Shown here: positions 21,501 to 32,914 of the stretch, piece after piece
How positions within the stretch are numbered: the stretch's first letter is position 1
Layout of the letters: each line of letters starts with the position of its first letter
Position numbers and translations under genes: made by a program
The notes under the pieces: model-generated
Database searches by the model: none
What the model saw: only the letters and a program-made list of their open reading frames with translations
Told to the model about the DNA's origin: nothing
NCBI GenBank assembly: GCA_025526995.1
Contig: JAHLKG010000045.1
Span: 1 to 33,889 of the forward strand
Reading direction: 5' to 3'
Length of the DNA: 33,889 nt
Origin: Powellomyces hirtus
Lineage: Eukaryota; Chytridiomycota; Chytridiomycetes; Spizellomycetales; Powellomycetaceae

Positions 21501-24278
21501 GCTGAGACAGACACAAAAGGGAGGGGAGGATAAAAAGGGCAAAGGCACGGAACTGTACCTTTTCCTGTATGCTGCCGGACCGCTTTGACATGAACACGTT
21601 CCGCAACCGTGGTGTTATTCCTTCGGAAGACTCCGTGGGTGACTTCTCGGTGCTTCCCAGGGATTCATGATCCACCTGAAAAGAGACGCGCATAAGAGAT
21701 CAGGCGTCGAGCAGGGTAAAGTAACCAATGATATCGCACCTCCTGTGTTGACGACCTTCCGAAACCGGGTCCCGACGAACTGACGATGCTCTCCGTGTCC
21801 ACGGACGGTTTCCTCGCATCCCTATTTCTCTGCCACCACGCACCATTCTTGTCCTCCGCAGTCGCCGTCGACGAACTGCTCGACATACTACCACTCGAGC
21901 CCCCAAAGGTGCCATGATGCTGATTCGTGACCGGCGACGCCGAAAACGTCTTCTGTATCTTATCCAGCCACGCACCGGCGCCAGATGCCGGTGACGCAGC
22001 AACAACACTTCCGGCGCGGGACCCTCTGCCGTAATCCACCGCATCCGAATGGGTACGTTGGCGGGAAAGGATGTTACGGGACGACGGTCTTTCGACCGTG
22101 GTTTTGCGTGCGGATTCGCAGCAGTTTGGCGCATGTTTGTTGAGCGGGAGCGCGTATTGTGATGTTAAAGGTACCCCGCGGTCCGCGCGTTTGTTGGGCC
22201 GGTCGACAGTGTGGGCCCCGCCCGCACCCACGCCCGGGAGTCCCGATGCAGCGCGGTGCGGGGACGGGAATGGGTTGTGGGTACCCATGGCTTTCTCGAG
22301 TCGGGCGGTCAGTTTTTGACGTTCGCGGACAGGAAGGGCGGGGGGTTGTTCGGAGAGAGTGAGCATGTCGTTGTCGAGGTCGACGATGTTTGCCTACAAG
22401 AAAATCAGCATCAATCACAGCGCTCTTCCCATCTGCAGCAGTCATCCGAGCACTTACATCCGGAGGCCTCCATTCATCTTGCACAGCAGCAGTGAAATAG
22501 TCCCGTTGCACCCCAATGATGTACGGCATCGGGGCCTGCAGGTAACTCAGCAGTCGCGCGGGGAGAATGGGGATCAGGATATGCTGCCAGAACAGCGGGA
22601 AGAAAAACAAGCACAGCGATTCGGCCGCGAGAGTCAGCATGGACAAATGCGATGAGAGGAAAATGATTTTTTGCTCCGATAGCGCCAGTTCGAAGAGAGT
22701 TACAATGTGCGAGATGGAGAGCGAGCGAAAGAGCGGATAGAGGGAGAACTAAAGAACAGAAAGTTTTAAGAGGGGAAGTAACGCTGGAGAAACGGGAGTG
22801 GGAAGTGGGAAGTTTCTTACGTTCTTGAGAACTGAGATGGTGTTGACGGGTGGCCGTGAGCAGAAGAGTTGGAGCTGGCCAACTCGCACGGAGAGTTCGA
22901 GTTTGCCTGGTGGTGGCAACGGGATCTCATGAATCAAGTTCACAATAAAACTACAATCCAAACAATGCAGTCCTTCTTCATCAATGTTCCATCCAAGACT
23001 TATAGCCACGATGACAATCAACTGCACAGACAGACCTTTCCAGCGGGGCAATGATTTTATTCTGCGGACACTCCTCATAATCGCCTCGTGTAACTCGAAT
23101 GACTTCACACAGCCAATCCTTCAGAAAGTCATGCCATGGCCAATGACTCAGCACGCCCAGGCATCGGGGCACATAAACGTTCTCGACATCCACGAGGAGC
23201 GTGGTGAGCGGGGCGAGCAAATCCCTGTACAGGCGGACTTTTTCTTCCACGTCCTGCAGCGTATGCTCTGTTTTGATGGAGGGGGAGTCCGGGAAGGAGG
23301 GCTCGCGACTGACGGGGGAGTTGAGGGATTCGGGCATCCCCATGCGGGCGTGCAGTAGGGCTTCCTGTTTTGCGGCAAGCTCGGATTGGATGTGTTGGAT
23401 GTATTCGAGGTCCGTTGTGCCCTAGTGGTCGGATTCAAGCCCGTTAGCGCTAGTCATTCTCATTTAAAGAGCCATCGATGAAGCTTTGATTCGGACATCC
23501 ACTCTTACCAATGCCCCTGATCGAAGTTCCTGAGCGAGCGCCTCCAGCTCAGCTGCATGGTTCGGATGTAACCGCTCATACACGGTGACGCAAACGCCAT
23601 AGCACTTTGCACCCGTCTCCTCTGTTATTATCTGCAAGCCCACCGAAAGGTTAGCAAATGCGGAGTGCCCCAGGAATGAAGCTGTCGGGATCACCCAAGC
23701 ACACGTACAAAAGAGTGGTACTTTTCCGGTAGCGGCCCATTGTCTTCATGTCGGAGCTGCAGGTTGTCGGGGAAGCAGAACTGTAGGCAAAGCCAAGAAA
23801 CAGCGGGTTGATAAACCATGAGAACAGATGTTCTTGGCATTACGTCACAGCTGCATGGGGGTGGGGTCCTCACCATTGACAGATACGCAGGAAATCGCTC
23901 CTTGTCAGAATAGTCGGTTTCCGGATATCGACACAGAACCTCTGGAGCAAACTTCCAATCTAAAGGGTGGTTCTGCTTCTTCAGCTTTGCTGATGCAACA
24001 GAAGAGTGGGTCAGCGATTTTAATGCTGCATCCCGTATTCTTCACTTCAAAAGCCACTTACCCTCCGGCAAATGCATCGGGGAACTTGTGTCTTCAAGGG
24101 GTCCGGCAGCAGCTCCGCCTTCCTTGGCCTTTTTCTGATTCACGGGATCTCCAGCGGCCGATCCATCTTCCAAAACTCGACGATCGGAAAGCTTGGCGCT
24201 CGGGTTGAGTCCAGCTTGGAAGAAAAAGTCTGCGAAGCGGATCGGCGCTGGTGGTTGAACGGGCAGTGGGGCAGACAT
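18566..24278 (-). CDS. DENN-domain protein (putative Rab GEF) with zinc-finger insertion
   Basis: A long multi-exon gene. The first exons are 24278-24062 and 23959-23874; the last coding block is about 19630-18566, stop at 18566. DENN proteins exchange GDP for GTP on Rab GTPases in membrane traffic. The uDENN part is clear: RFADFFFQAGL, FAPEVLCRYPETDY, FCFPDNLQL, GAKCYGVCVTVYERL. The cDENN core follows near 23200-22470: YVPRCLGVLSHWPWHDFLKDW, NTISVL, LTLAAESLCLFFFPLFWQHI and PMPYIIGVQRDYF. A Ser-rich insertion of roughly 500 residues (22370-20900) comes next, ending in a Cys/His zinc finger (CRAC...QCDSCPTRIHPTC). The DENN module resumes with QLAFLKVFTSLLRHYRQH, WFRKADFLA and FVDTQAFAQFTLDR. 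The C-terminus has helices (ADEEQLVDEGEQEDLQGVY) and a Ser/Pro-rich, Gln-rich tail. Not every splice site is resolved: the join near 23705 has two options. The Rab partner cannot be told. Confidence 0.88.
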
Positions 24279-24694
24279 CCGGGGGCAGGAATAAGAATAA
24301 AACCAGTTCAGCACCTCTGTTCGTTTTTTACAGGATGTGGATTAGACGGGGAGTGTCCGTAGTGGTAGCTGAAATAGGGAAGCAGTATTTTGTTCTGGCG
24401 GGAGTGGGGAAGTAAGATGGGACGATTGGTGTGTAGCTGATTATATCATTTAACAAGCAAGCCAGATTTAGTTCCGTCATTTGACAAAAACCTCACACTT
24501 TTGATTCACACCAACCCAACAACAAGAAACATCAAAAAGGGGAAACTGGAAGACGGGCGGGACTGTTGCTTGGTCATACATTACGTCAGCATCGCGTCGC
24601 GCCCAAAACTCTATTCTCTCATCGATCAAAACCCACGCACGTCGTGGGAACAGACAATTCACTGAGATTGAGCACACGACTTTCAGTTTCTGAA
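24279..24694. other. Divergent promoter between DENN and coiled-coil genes
   Basis: 416 bp between two head-to-head starts. A CRE-like half palindrome TTACGTCA lies at 24581-24588, about 107 bp before the rightward start codon. No other site is clear. Confidence 0.4.
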
Positions 24695-26118
24695 ATGACA
24701 TCTATGGACCTCATGCCCGCCCGCAAACGGCGCTCACGTCTCAATGGAGCTGCAACCGATCTCGGGGGATTCCTCGACCGACTGCGAGCAACAGTGGTTT
24801 CGACGCCACTATGCATTGACAACCCGGCTGACGCTCTGCTCTCCAGGATCGACAGAGGTAGAGAGACAAATCCTTTTCTAGCAACAGTCTGTTTCGGCAG
24901 CTCCATCCATGAGTGATGCATTTAATTACGTTTCAAGAGAACCGCAGGATCAAAGAGCAAGAGATGGAACTGGAGCGGCTCTGCATGGAACGCAGAACGC
25001 TGGATGATCGCGTGGAGGAAAACAAAAGAGTGATCTACGAGTGGGTTCTCAGCTTGCGTTTCAACCAAGTCTCTTCTACTCGCCAGTACTGGACACCATC
25101 CTGACCGGCAACTACGACCAGTCTCACGACACAAGCAGCCGCACTCAACACTGCAGTGTGGGATGGCAACGAGAAACTGGCAGAGCAGCAGGAGCGAATT
25201 CAGCAGTTCAGGTGTGGGAAGCGACACACAGATCCTCAACTGGAGCACTCGCATAATACGTGGACTGACGAATACACACCCAAGATTCACAGCTACTGCT
25301 CGCACGCGAGATATGAGAAAATTGGCACACCAACGTGAATCGGAACTGCGAACGCAGTTGGAGGAAGTCAAGTCACAAGTTCTTGAAAATGATGAGGAGA
25401 CCGTAAAGCCCGTCATTGATCACATCGAAAAAGCGCTGAGTGAATTGGACAATGGTATAATGGCTTGCAACTCGCTGTCGTTGGGGACCTTGACCTTTCA
25501 CACACTTCTCTTCGTGACGTATAGCTGAGGCTGCACACAAAGCAGCTTCTCAAACGCTTTCAGAAGAACATCGCGGTGCATTTTCTCAATAGTTCTTGCA
25601 AAAAAAGAGCGTTCTCATGTGGCTCACTCATGAACTCTGTCTCATAGCTGCCCTTCACGCGACAAGATCACGTATCCTGGACACTCAACCCCTGGATGCC
25701 CCGCAGGATGAAATGCGGAATGAGAATGCGGGGCTATTTCCGACTGGGCCGAGATACGCGATGGGATCAGATCCAATCACGGATTTTGGTACACTTCCCC
25801 CACAACAGCTTGGTCACATCCGTGAGTTGTGCTAATGGACCCTGGCTGGTCAAGTGAATAATGAAATGCAGGACATTGAGCAACGTATCAAGAGCGTGGT
25901 TGAGCGAATCAAAGCGCAGGAGGTAGGTTTGCGTGCGGTGTGTGTCTCCTTGCAATTGAAACTGATTAGTCACGACAGGAACGGTTGTCAGCGGTCAAAC
26001 GGTAGGTGCAAAATTATGATTATGCGAAGCTCAGTAGCGTATGGTCACGTTTGTTCCAATTCTGGACTTCCGTTTCCGTAGTCTTGCAGAGGAAGTAGAG
26101 AAACGTTCGAGCATGTGA
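24695..26118 (+). CDS. Coiled-coil protein of unknown function
   Basis: Nine exons can be joined in phase to a 292-residue protein: 24695-24857, 24938-25040, 25122-25211, 25285-25454, 25525-25575, 25648-25821, 25855-25922, 25979-26001 and 26082-26118, ending in TGA. I do not recognise the family. The N-terminus is short and basic (PARKRRSRL). Most of the rest is charged helix with heptad spacing: ENRRIKEQEMELERLCMERR, LNTAVWDGNEKLAEQQERI, QLEEVKSQVLENDEETVKP and EQRIKSVVERIKAQEERLSA. A less helical segment (residues about 205-250) holds LFPTGPRYAMGSDPITDFGTLPPQQL. No membrane segment or catalytic motif is seen. Size and make-up would suit a subunit of a cytoskeletal, kinetochore, nuclear-pore or flagellar complex, but that is speculation. 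Small introns and a 23-nt exon make automated prediction likely to fail here. Confidence 0.75.
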
Positions 26119-26250
26119 GCAGATGAGATGTAGACAGATGTGAACTCTATCCCAACCTATTAACGGTAACATGTGTGCGTCTGATGGTCACAGTCAATAA
26201 AAGAACTAAATATGCTATATAAAATTTAAAACCCCTCGTTCCCCTCACTC

Positions 26251-29200
26251 TCACCAAGCATTATCATACGTAACCATTTTCACCGCGCCACTATTCGCAC
26301 CCAAACTAAATACCACATACTTGTCATCACTCGTCAACGCAACCCGCGCAGCGTCAGGCGAGGGGAGCGTGGTCGTCGCCCATCGCGTCAACTGCAATTT
26401 CTGCACCGCGCCCGTATCCAGTCTAATCTGCACCACAAATGACGTGAAGCCGCTGCCCCCCGATCCATACACTCCAACCCCGAACCCGTATTGCGCGTCG
26501 CTCGTGACCGCTAGTGTCGACCCGAATTGGACCCAGTCCCCCGAGTACGTTTTCCCGAATGTGCCGGAACCAACGTCGACGCGTTGAAACTGGGTGCTGC
26601 CCAGCAGGAAAAACAGTGTGGCGCCGTCAGGCGAGAATGTGAGTGGAAGTGGGGCCGCCGTGCCAGTTGGAACCGATATGCTTTTCAGCAACACGCCATT
26701 TCCGGGACCCGTACTCCACCACTGCATGGTCGTATTGTCCGGCGCGAACGCGAGTATCCCGCCATCCACCGTGATCACGCTCGCCAAGGGCGACACCCCA
26801 TCGGCGCGCCGGGTATTCGACGGACCATACTGCCTTGTCTGCATCTTGGTTGTCAGGCTCCATTCCGTTATCGTGCCATCATCCGCGTGCGCGAAAACCC
26901 GCTCCATCTTGCCGTTGCTCGGGAGGGCCAGTTTTACAATATGCTTGTTGAGGGGCAACCGCGCCGTGTCGGCCCCGCTGGTCGTCAATGTCACATGCAC
27001 GACAGTGTCGTCGCTCCAAACAATCTGATCCCCGGAGCTCGACGTCCCGGCAATAACCCGCAACCCAATCAACTGCACCACGCGCTCGGCTTGTGGGGAG
27101 ACCAAGTCGGTGGCGGTGGGAGGGAACTCGTACACTGACACCCCCACACTGTTGCTGCTGCTGCTGTTGGTGGAAGCCGAGATGAGATGCGTGCAGCTGC
27201 TAGCCACGCCCCACAGCAACCGACTCGCGACGCGCGATGGAGGCGCGGCGACCAGTAACGGGAAAGATTGGAGGTTGGTCCCGTCCCATACGGATTCGGA
27301 TACCATCCCTGCACACTGGGAGGAAGTCGTGTAGTCAAATGCAGTGGTGTCACCCGAGGAGCCTCCCGTGGTGGTGGTGGTGGTGGTGTTAGTTTTCTTG
27401 ACTGCGGAGTTACCCGCCCCGAGGAACAGAAACCCTTTATTTTGGGTGATCCCGACGACCCCGACGATGACGAGGATGGCGATGAGGATGAGGAGGGGGA
27501 GGAGGATGCAGAGACAGCATTTTTTCCGTTTTTGGCGGCGGGATATGGGTGTGGACGGATCGGGTGTGAAGCCGCCTTGTTTTGGCTTTTTGGCGTTGGT
27601 GGGGTTGGTGCTAGCATCAGTAGGATGGTCAGCAGTGTCCGCCCCGTGGGCACCTTCCTCGCATTCCTCCAGATGCGCGCTTTCAATGATGGCGGGCACG
27701 GCTGCTACCATTGGCAGTTTTTTTTTGCTGCTGTTATTTGCATTATTGCTACTAATGCTATTGGTGTTCGCGTTGCTGGTGTTGGTATGAGCAACCGACG
27801 CCTGTGGGGTGCTGCTACTGCTGTTGGAGGTGATATTCCCGACCGACCCAAGTGGCGCTATTGGTGGCTGCAACTGTGTCGTCCCCACTGACGCTCGTCG
27901 GGTATTGCTGGCGGGTGCAGTGACGGCGGTCGGACTCAGGGACCACGAGGTCGTTCCGCTGCCATTGGTTGGGGAGCGCGGAAAGGCGATTCCGAGGGGT
28001 ATGGGTGGTGCTGGAGGTGGTTTCGTGTCTGTGGGGTAGGTGTTAAAGGTGAGTTTCGGTGGCGTGTTGTTCAATGACGTGCTGGGTGGGAGATGTGGTG
28101 GCTTGGGTGCAGGCGGTGTTGGTGTTGGCATCTCGATCGTTGGTTTGCTGATGAAGGCGGGTGCGGAATTGGGAGGCGTAAGGTTTTGTTTGCTGGTACT
28201 GAGGTGGGGTGGAAGGGGTTGGGATGGGGGTATGTTGATCAAGGACGCGCCGTGCGGGTCGTGTTTTGAATTAGAATTGGAATTGGGATGGGCATGTTCG
28301 GGTGTGGTATGCATTGGAAGGTGATCAAACGATGCGCTTTGTTGCTGTTTGCCGGTGGTGTGGGCGAGCGAAGGCGGGGTGTTATTGAAGGATGCGCTGT
28401 GCGGGATGTGGTGATGGCGGTGGTGGGGTGGTTTGGAAGAGGGTTTTTTCGGTGACGAGTCAAATTTCACGACTGGTGATGCAGGTGGTGGTGGTTGTTG
28501 TTGTTGGCGCTTCGTCTGCTCGGCATACGGCGGGGGCAGGGATAGCGGACCTGTCCCACCACTGTTTCCCTCCTCCACTGGCGTCATAGTCTGCACCCCA
28601 CCTCCCTTCACCGGCCCACCGACCACGCTCACCGGCCTACTACTTACCCCTCTCCCCATGACCCTCCCCAACCCACCCGCCACGACATGCATGCTCACTC
28701 TCTCGCCAGTGTCCTGTCTCCAACACCACCCGACCACCTCCCACACTGCATCGGCCACACCCGGCGGTCGCTCGGGCCGGGCCCCACTCAACACCTGTTT
28801 CATGACTACCAACTCGGATGTGATGGTGGAGAAAGGGAGGTCCCCGCCTGAAAGCACTTCGTACATGACCATTCCGAACGCGTAGATGTCGGACCCAAAC
28901 GTGGAGGATGCCCCTGAGAGTAACTCGGGTGCACACCACCGGATGGTGCCCCCCGGCAGAGTGTGCCCGGAGAGTGTGCGGATCGTCGAGGTGGTGTTGG
29001 TGGAAAGGGAGGAGGATTTGAGGGTGGAGAAACCAAAGTCGGCTAGTTTCGGGGTGCCGGCGCCATCAACCTAATGAAAAAGCATATAATAAAAGTGAGA
29101 ATGAAACCTCAGAAAAAGAGTCGCCGTGCTCGTTTCCGCGTGCTGAAGGTCCGCATTCGTACGGGATACTTACCAGAATATTAACCGCCTTCAAGTCCCC

Positions 29201-30448
29201 GTGCACGACATTGCTGGTGTGGAGGTAGTGCAGGCCCTGCGCCGACTCGTGCAGGAGTTTGAGCGTCTGGTCGGGGTATTTCTCAGCATACGACAGGAGG
29301 GTGCCGTTCTCCATCTGAAAAAAAAAAGAACCAATAATAATGCGTAGAAAGAAAATTAGAGTCAGAATCAAATACAACAGGGATGCGGAGGTTGAAGTGC
29401 GATTATCGGGTTGGAAAAGGGGATGGGGGAATCCACTTACGTATGGCATGATCATGAATGGCTGGCAGGTGAGACAAGAGGACAGAAAGTTACAAAGTTA
29501 CTATACTTGATGAAGGGACACACACGGGAACAGCGCTGTCCGTTTCCATTCTGGGCCCTCGGCACTCACCTGCACCGCACTCCAACACGCACCCAACAAC
29601 AACATGACATTCGGATGCCTGAGTCTAAACCACACCTCGACCTCCTTCACAAACAGCTTTTTCTTGCGTTTACTCTCCAACCCACCGGGCAGCCGCTTCA
29701 CCGCCACCGTCGTCAGTCCTCTCCAGGTGCCCAAACACACTTCGCCGAACCCACCGCGCGCAAACACGTCCCCGATTTCGACTTCGTAGGAGGTGATGGT
29801 CCATTCTTTGACGGTGATGGTCGGGGTTTCGCTGCCCGACGCGCGCACGAGCGCAGTGTAGGCGGCTTTGGCGAATTTCTGTTCAGAGTCGCTCGTGGAG
29901 GAGGACGAGGAGGGCGGTGGCGAGAGCATGGTTTTTTTCACGGCTTCCATCGCTTCCGTGTACTCGCTGGGCCGCACGCCCAATGCCACGAGGATGCGTT
30001 GCTGGTCGGCGGCCAGAGCCAATAACTGGTCGTCCAACGCCTTTTTATCCGTCTCCCGATCCCGCGCGTCCTGTTCGCGGAGTCCCCTCGCATCCATTCC
30101 AATCGCGAGGTGGAGATCCGCGACGAGATAATCCAACTGGGCTCTCAAATCGTCCAATTCCGCGTCCAATACATGCAGCGTCACAAACCGATGCAGGAAC
30201 GATTTGGAATTCAGCCGCTGCATGAAATGCAATATTTTATCCAGCAGAGCGGCAAAAACGAGGGCTTGCTGGTGCGCCCCCGGTTCCAGTTTGCCGCCGG
30301 CAGTCCGGGCAGCTAGGTGCTGCAGGCTGGTGACGGCCCGCTCGGCGCGTTCGCAGAGCGTGCGACATTGCGTTTCTTTGAGCTTGATGGCAACAACAAC
30401 GGACCGGATCGCGACGACCGTGTTGTAGGCGGTGGTTATCGGGTCCAT
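26251..30448 (-). CDS. Membrane TKL-type protein kinase: MLKL-like bundle, kinase, TM helix, C-terminal beta-propeller
   Basis: Four exons in phase 0 (30448-29570, 29461-29441, 29314-29174, 29070-26251) encode 1,286 residues. Residues 1 to about 200 are helical; KLKETQCRTLCERAERAV resembles the NKEQC-type helix of MLKL/HeLo-like four-helix bundles. The kinase follows (about 220-490): glycine loop ARGGFGEV (first Gly is Ala), VAVK Lys251, helix-C Glu269, HGDLKAVN with Asp340 and Asn345, DFG at 358-360 and CAPE. The main catalytic residues are present, so it should be active; HGDLK is typical of tyrosine-kinase-like Ser/Thr kinases. A Pro/Ser/Asn-rich linker of about 350 residues leads to basic RRQKRKK and one hydrophobic helix (about 867-888). 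After a Thr-rich stalk, about 390 residues carry propeller-like repeats (ADDGTITEWSL, APDNTTMQWW, FSPDGATLFFLL, LTSDDKYVVFSL). No N-terminal signal peptide is seen. Type II topology with a cytosolic kinase is inferred from the charges. Confidence 0.88.
29441..29461 (-). other. 21-nt microexon of the kinase gene
   Basis: Seven codons (PFMIMPY) lie between a CCAG acceptor and a GTAAGT donor. Inclusion joins SAVQ to MENGT in phase and restores the kinase hinge, where family members read (F)MIMPYM-(E)NG. Without it the hinge would be missing. Confidence 0.85.
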
Positions 30449-31310
30449 TCGATGTCGGGAAGATAAAGGCAGAGTGAGCAGATGGGAAAGTTGGAAGGGT
30501 TAGAGAATACTACAGCGTTCCGCCAAAAACCTCGGACGGTGGGGCCTTTAGGGAACCCCCCTCCGTGACTTGAGATGTTCTGTCAAAAGCCCCATACTGC
30601 ATTGTTCTCTCGCGTCTATAAATAGACAATTGGAAGGCCTGTTTCGTTCTCGCGTCCAAGCAATCTTGGCGCGAACGCAAAGCTCCGATACCAAGTCGGG
30701 TACACTCTCCCCCCCCAAAATCCAAAATCAAATATCATGCTGGTCATCACTCGATGTTAGGTTGTGAAACAATGAAAGCAGTACTGTGATTTGATGTAAT
30801 CAATACCAGGTCACTTCTTTCCCTCTCACTTTTACAGTATTCCTGTGAAAAAGCACACGGAGGTACCGGTGCTTTCGAACCAGGTATTGTTTTGTTGTTT
30901 TTGTTGCCCCCACCCGTCTCTCCCCACACCTCCACATTTCACCAATAAACACCATAACAACCATAGACCAAGCAAACCAAAACACCTCCCCCTGTCAACG
31001 CACACCCCGACACCCTCCGACAACCTTTTCACCCCCACAACTCGCGCTCAAAAACTCCGCAACAGCTGCGCCACAGAATACTGAATAGAGGATCGGGGGC
31101 TTAGTTACAGTGCTATTACTCTTCTCTCGCACTGTCGTCGTTTTTCTTTTTTTTTCTGGGACTTTTACTGCGAAATTCGCTGCAGTGTTACGTCGACTAT
31201 TTCCGTCCCATCCTTCATCACGCCCTCCCGTACAGTACATCTCGCCCCCTTGCCCCCTCACAGCAACGAAAAGGTTTTGCCCCGACTCGCACGCCACGCC
31301 ACGCACAACC
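30449..31310. other. Divergent promoter region of kinase and small basic gene
   Basis: About 860 bp between two head-to-head start codons. A TATAAATA string lies at 30617-30624; which gene it serves, if either, is unclear. A pyrimidine-rich stretch with T-runs lies at about 31116-31160 before the rightward gene. No RNA gene is seen. Confidence 0.45.
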
Positions 31311-31946
31311 ATGGTCAACCAAATGAACAAGGTGCGCAAAAACCTCACCCGGTCGCTCCGGGCCAAAAAGCACGGGTTCAAAGCATCCCGCCACCTGCAT
31401 CCCGCCGGGCTCGTGTCCCTCTCGAACGCCACGATCCTGACTGCAATCGACTCGCTCAACAGCCAAATCAGCGAGAGTATCAATGTGCTTCCCCTGGAAA
31501 TGACGGCCGCGGCTGATGCATCATCATTGACGGCAACCGACCAGAATGCGCTGTGGAGAGAGGTCCGGAAGGTGGAGAAGAAGGAGCAGGCGGTGCGCAG
31601 CGGGAAATTGGGGAAAAATAACAGCATCATCAACCCCATCCTGCTGAGCAAGAAAAAAGTCCGGCGGATGCGCACCCGCGAGAAATACAATGCGCAACGC
31701 GAGGCGGGCAATCACAGCGGCGCCGCCATGGACGTTGAGATGATGGGTAAGCGTTCCCTTTGTTGGAGCGGTTGCGAGTGGTGGAAGCTCTGAACAATGG
31801 TCTAAACTCGCTCCCATGTTGGTTTTTTTATGATGTGTGGTTTAGATGCCCCCCCTGCGGCTGCACACCCACCACCACCACCATCCCACACCACCCCACC
31901 CGCCAACCCGTCAGGGGCAGGAACGACGCTCGGCGGGCCTCGTTAG
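31311..31946 (+). CDS. Small basic protein, possibly nucleolar, function unknown
   Basis: Two exons, 31311-31746 and 31846-31946, encode 178 residues; the GTAAG donor and TTTAG acceptor keep phase. The start is ATG in the context CAACCATGG, the first ATG of the open frame. The N-terminus is basic (VRKNLTRSLRAKKHGFKASR), the middle is helical, and a second basic patch reads LLSKKKVRRMRTREKYNAQR. The C-terminus is Pro-rich (AHPPPPPSHTTPP). No membrane segment or enzyme motif is seen. The composition resembles small fungal ribosome-biogenesis or nucleolar proteins, but I cannot name a family and the role is inference. Confidence 0.65.
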
Positions 31947-32914
31947 ATGGACAAAAACGCACACACATCCTCCACTCCATTCAGTCCGATATCCCCCTCC
32001 TTTGTTGTTCCGCATGCACATGCACACACTCTCCACACAATCATGGAAAACGGGTTGTTTCTAATTTGGCCCCCTCGCCCCCTCCCCTCCCCTCCGCTAC
32101 TTTTGTCTGAGTATATAAAAAAACAATCGTCCTGTAAATACCGTGGGGGTTTTTCCCGACCCATTCTTTCTAGTTGTCCGACCCGCGGGCCTTCCACCTT
32201 TGTGTTTCCTGTTTTTGTTTTTTTTGTTCCCCCGTTGGATTGGGATTTGCTGGGGAGGAGGAGGATGGTTTGACCGCCCGTGTAGAAATTCTGCACCCCC
32301 ATCTCCCCCAGCGACGTACCAAAACACTCCAAATATCAAACCATACCGTCGTAAGTATCCCACCCACCGCCACAGCCCACAACGCCATCACCCACCCATC
32401 CCATTTTCTATTTTTCCGTTCTTCTTCTTCTTCTCTATCGCAAACCCCCACTCGAATCAGAATGTGAGAAAACAAAATAAATAAATAAATAAATAGATAA
32501 ATAATAATAATGATAATAATATATATACAAGAGAGACTCGATCAAGAGTTCGCGCGCGCACGCACCCCGCATCCAAAAAAAAAAAAAAAAGAAAAAAAAA
32601 CAAAGAGCCAGCGCAAAAAAAAAAAGTGTTCCAAAAGGGGGTGGCAATACCGCTGCTCGTTATGAGGGATGCGCGGGGGGTTGGGGGGGGGTGGTGGTGG
32701 TAAATCACGTGGGGTGTGATGTGTGAGGATGGTATCGCAAGCGGGGTGGGGGTTCACGGCAGCCGCGGGGGGGGGGGGGGTATGGGTATCATAAGACTGG
32801 CGACGTGCATCCCTCGACCGCATTGCATTGCATTCCACATTGTGTGGTCCATGTTTCCATTTCATGGTCCTGCTATAAATCCCATGACACTTTCTCCGGG
32901 TGGGTATGTTATTG
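31947..32914. other. Low-complexity intergenic region
   Basis: It contains an AAAT-type repeat (about 32476-32505), a TAATAATA/ATATATA stretch (to about 32530), several A-runs (about 32575-32625) and G-runs near 32675-32690 and 32766-32780. No gene is seen. Two convergent gene ends flank it. Confidence 0.6.

Noticed and set aside
27268..27891. 207-residue + strand frame with Gly/Val-rich runs
   Set aside because: It is antisense to the linker and TM region of the kinase gene, whose 940-codon exon is open and domain-bearing.
30858..30890. tRNA-like T-loop string (TTCGAA near a TGG)
   Set aside because: On neither strand do T-stem, anticodon stem and acceptor stem pair.
30995..31711. 238-residue minus-strand open frame
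   Set aside because: It opposes the small basic gene, whose splice sites and phase are consistent; no domain is seen on the minus strand.
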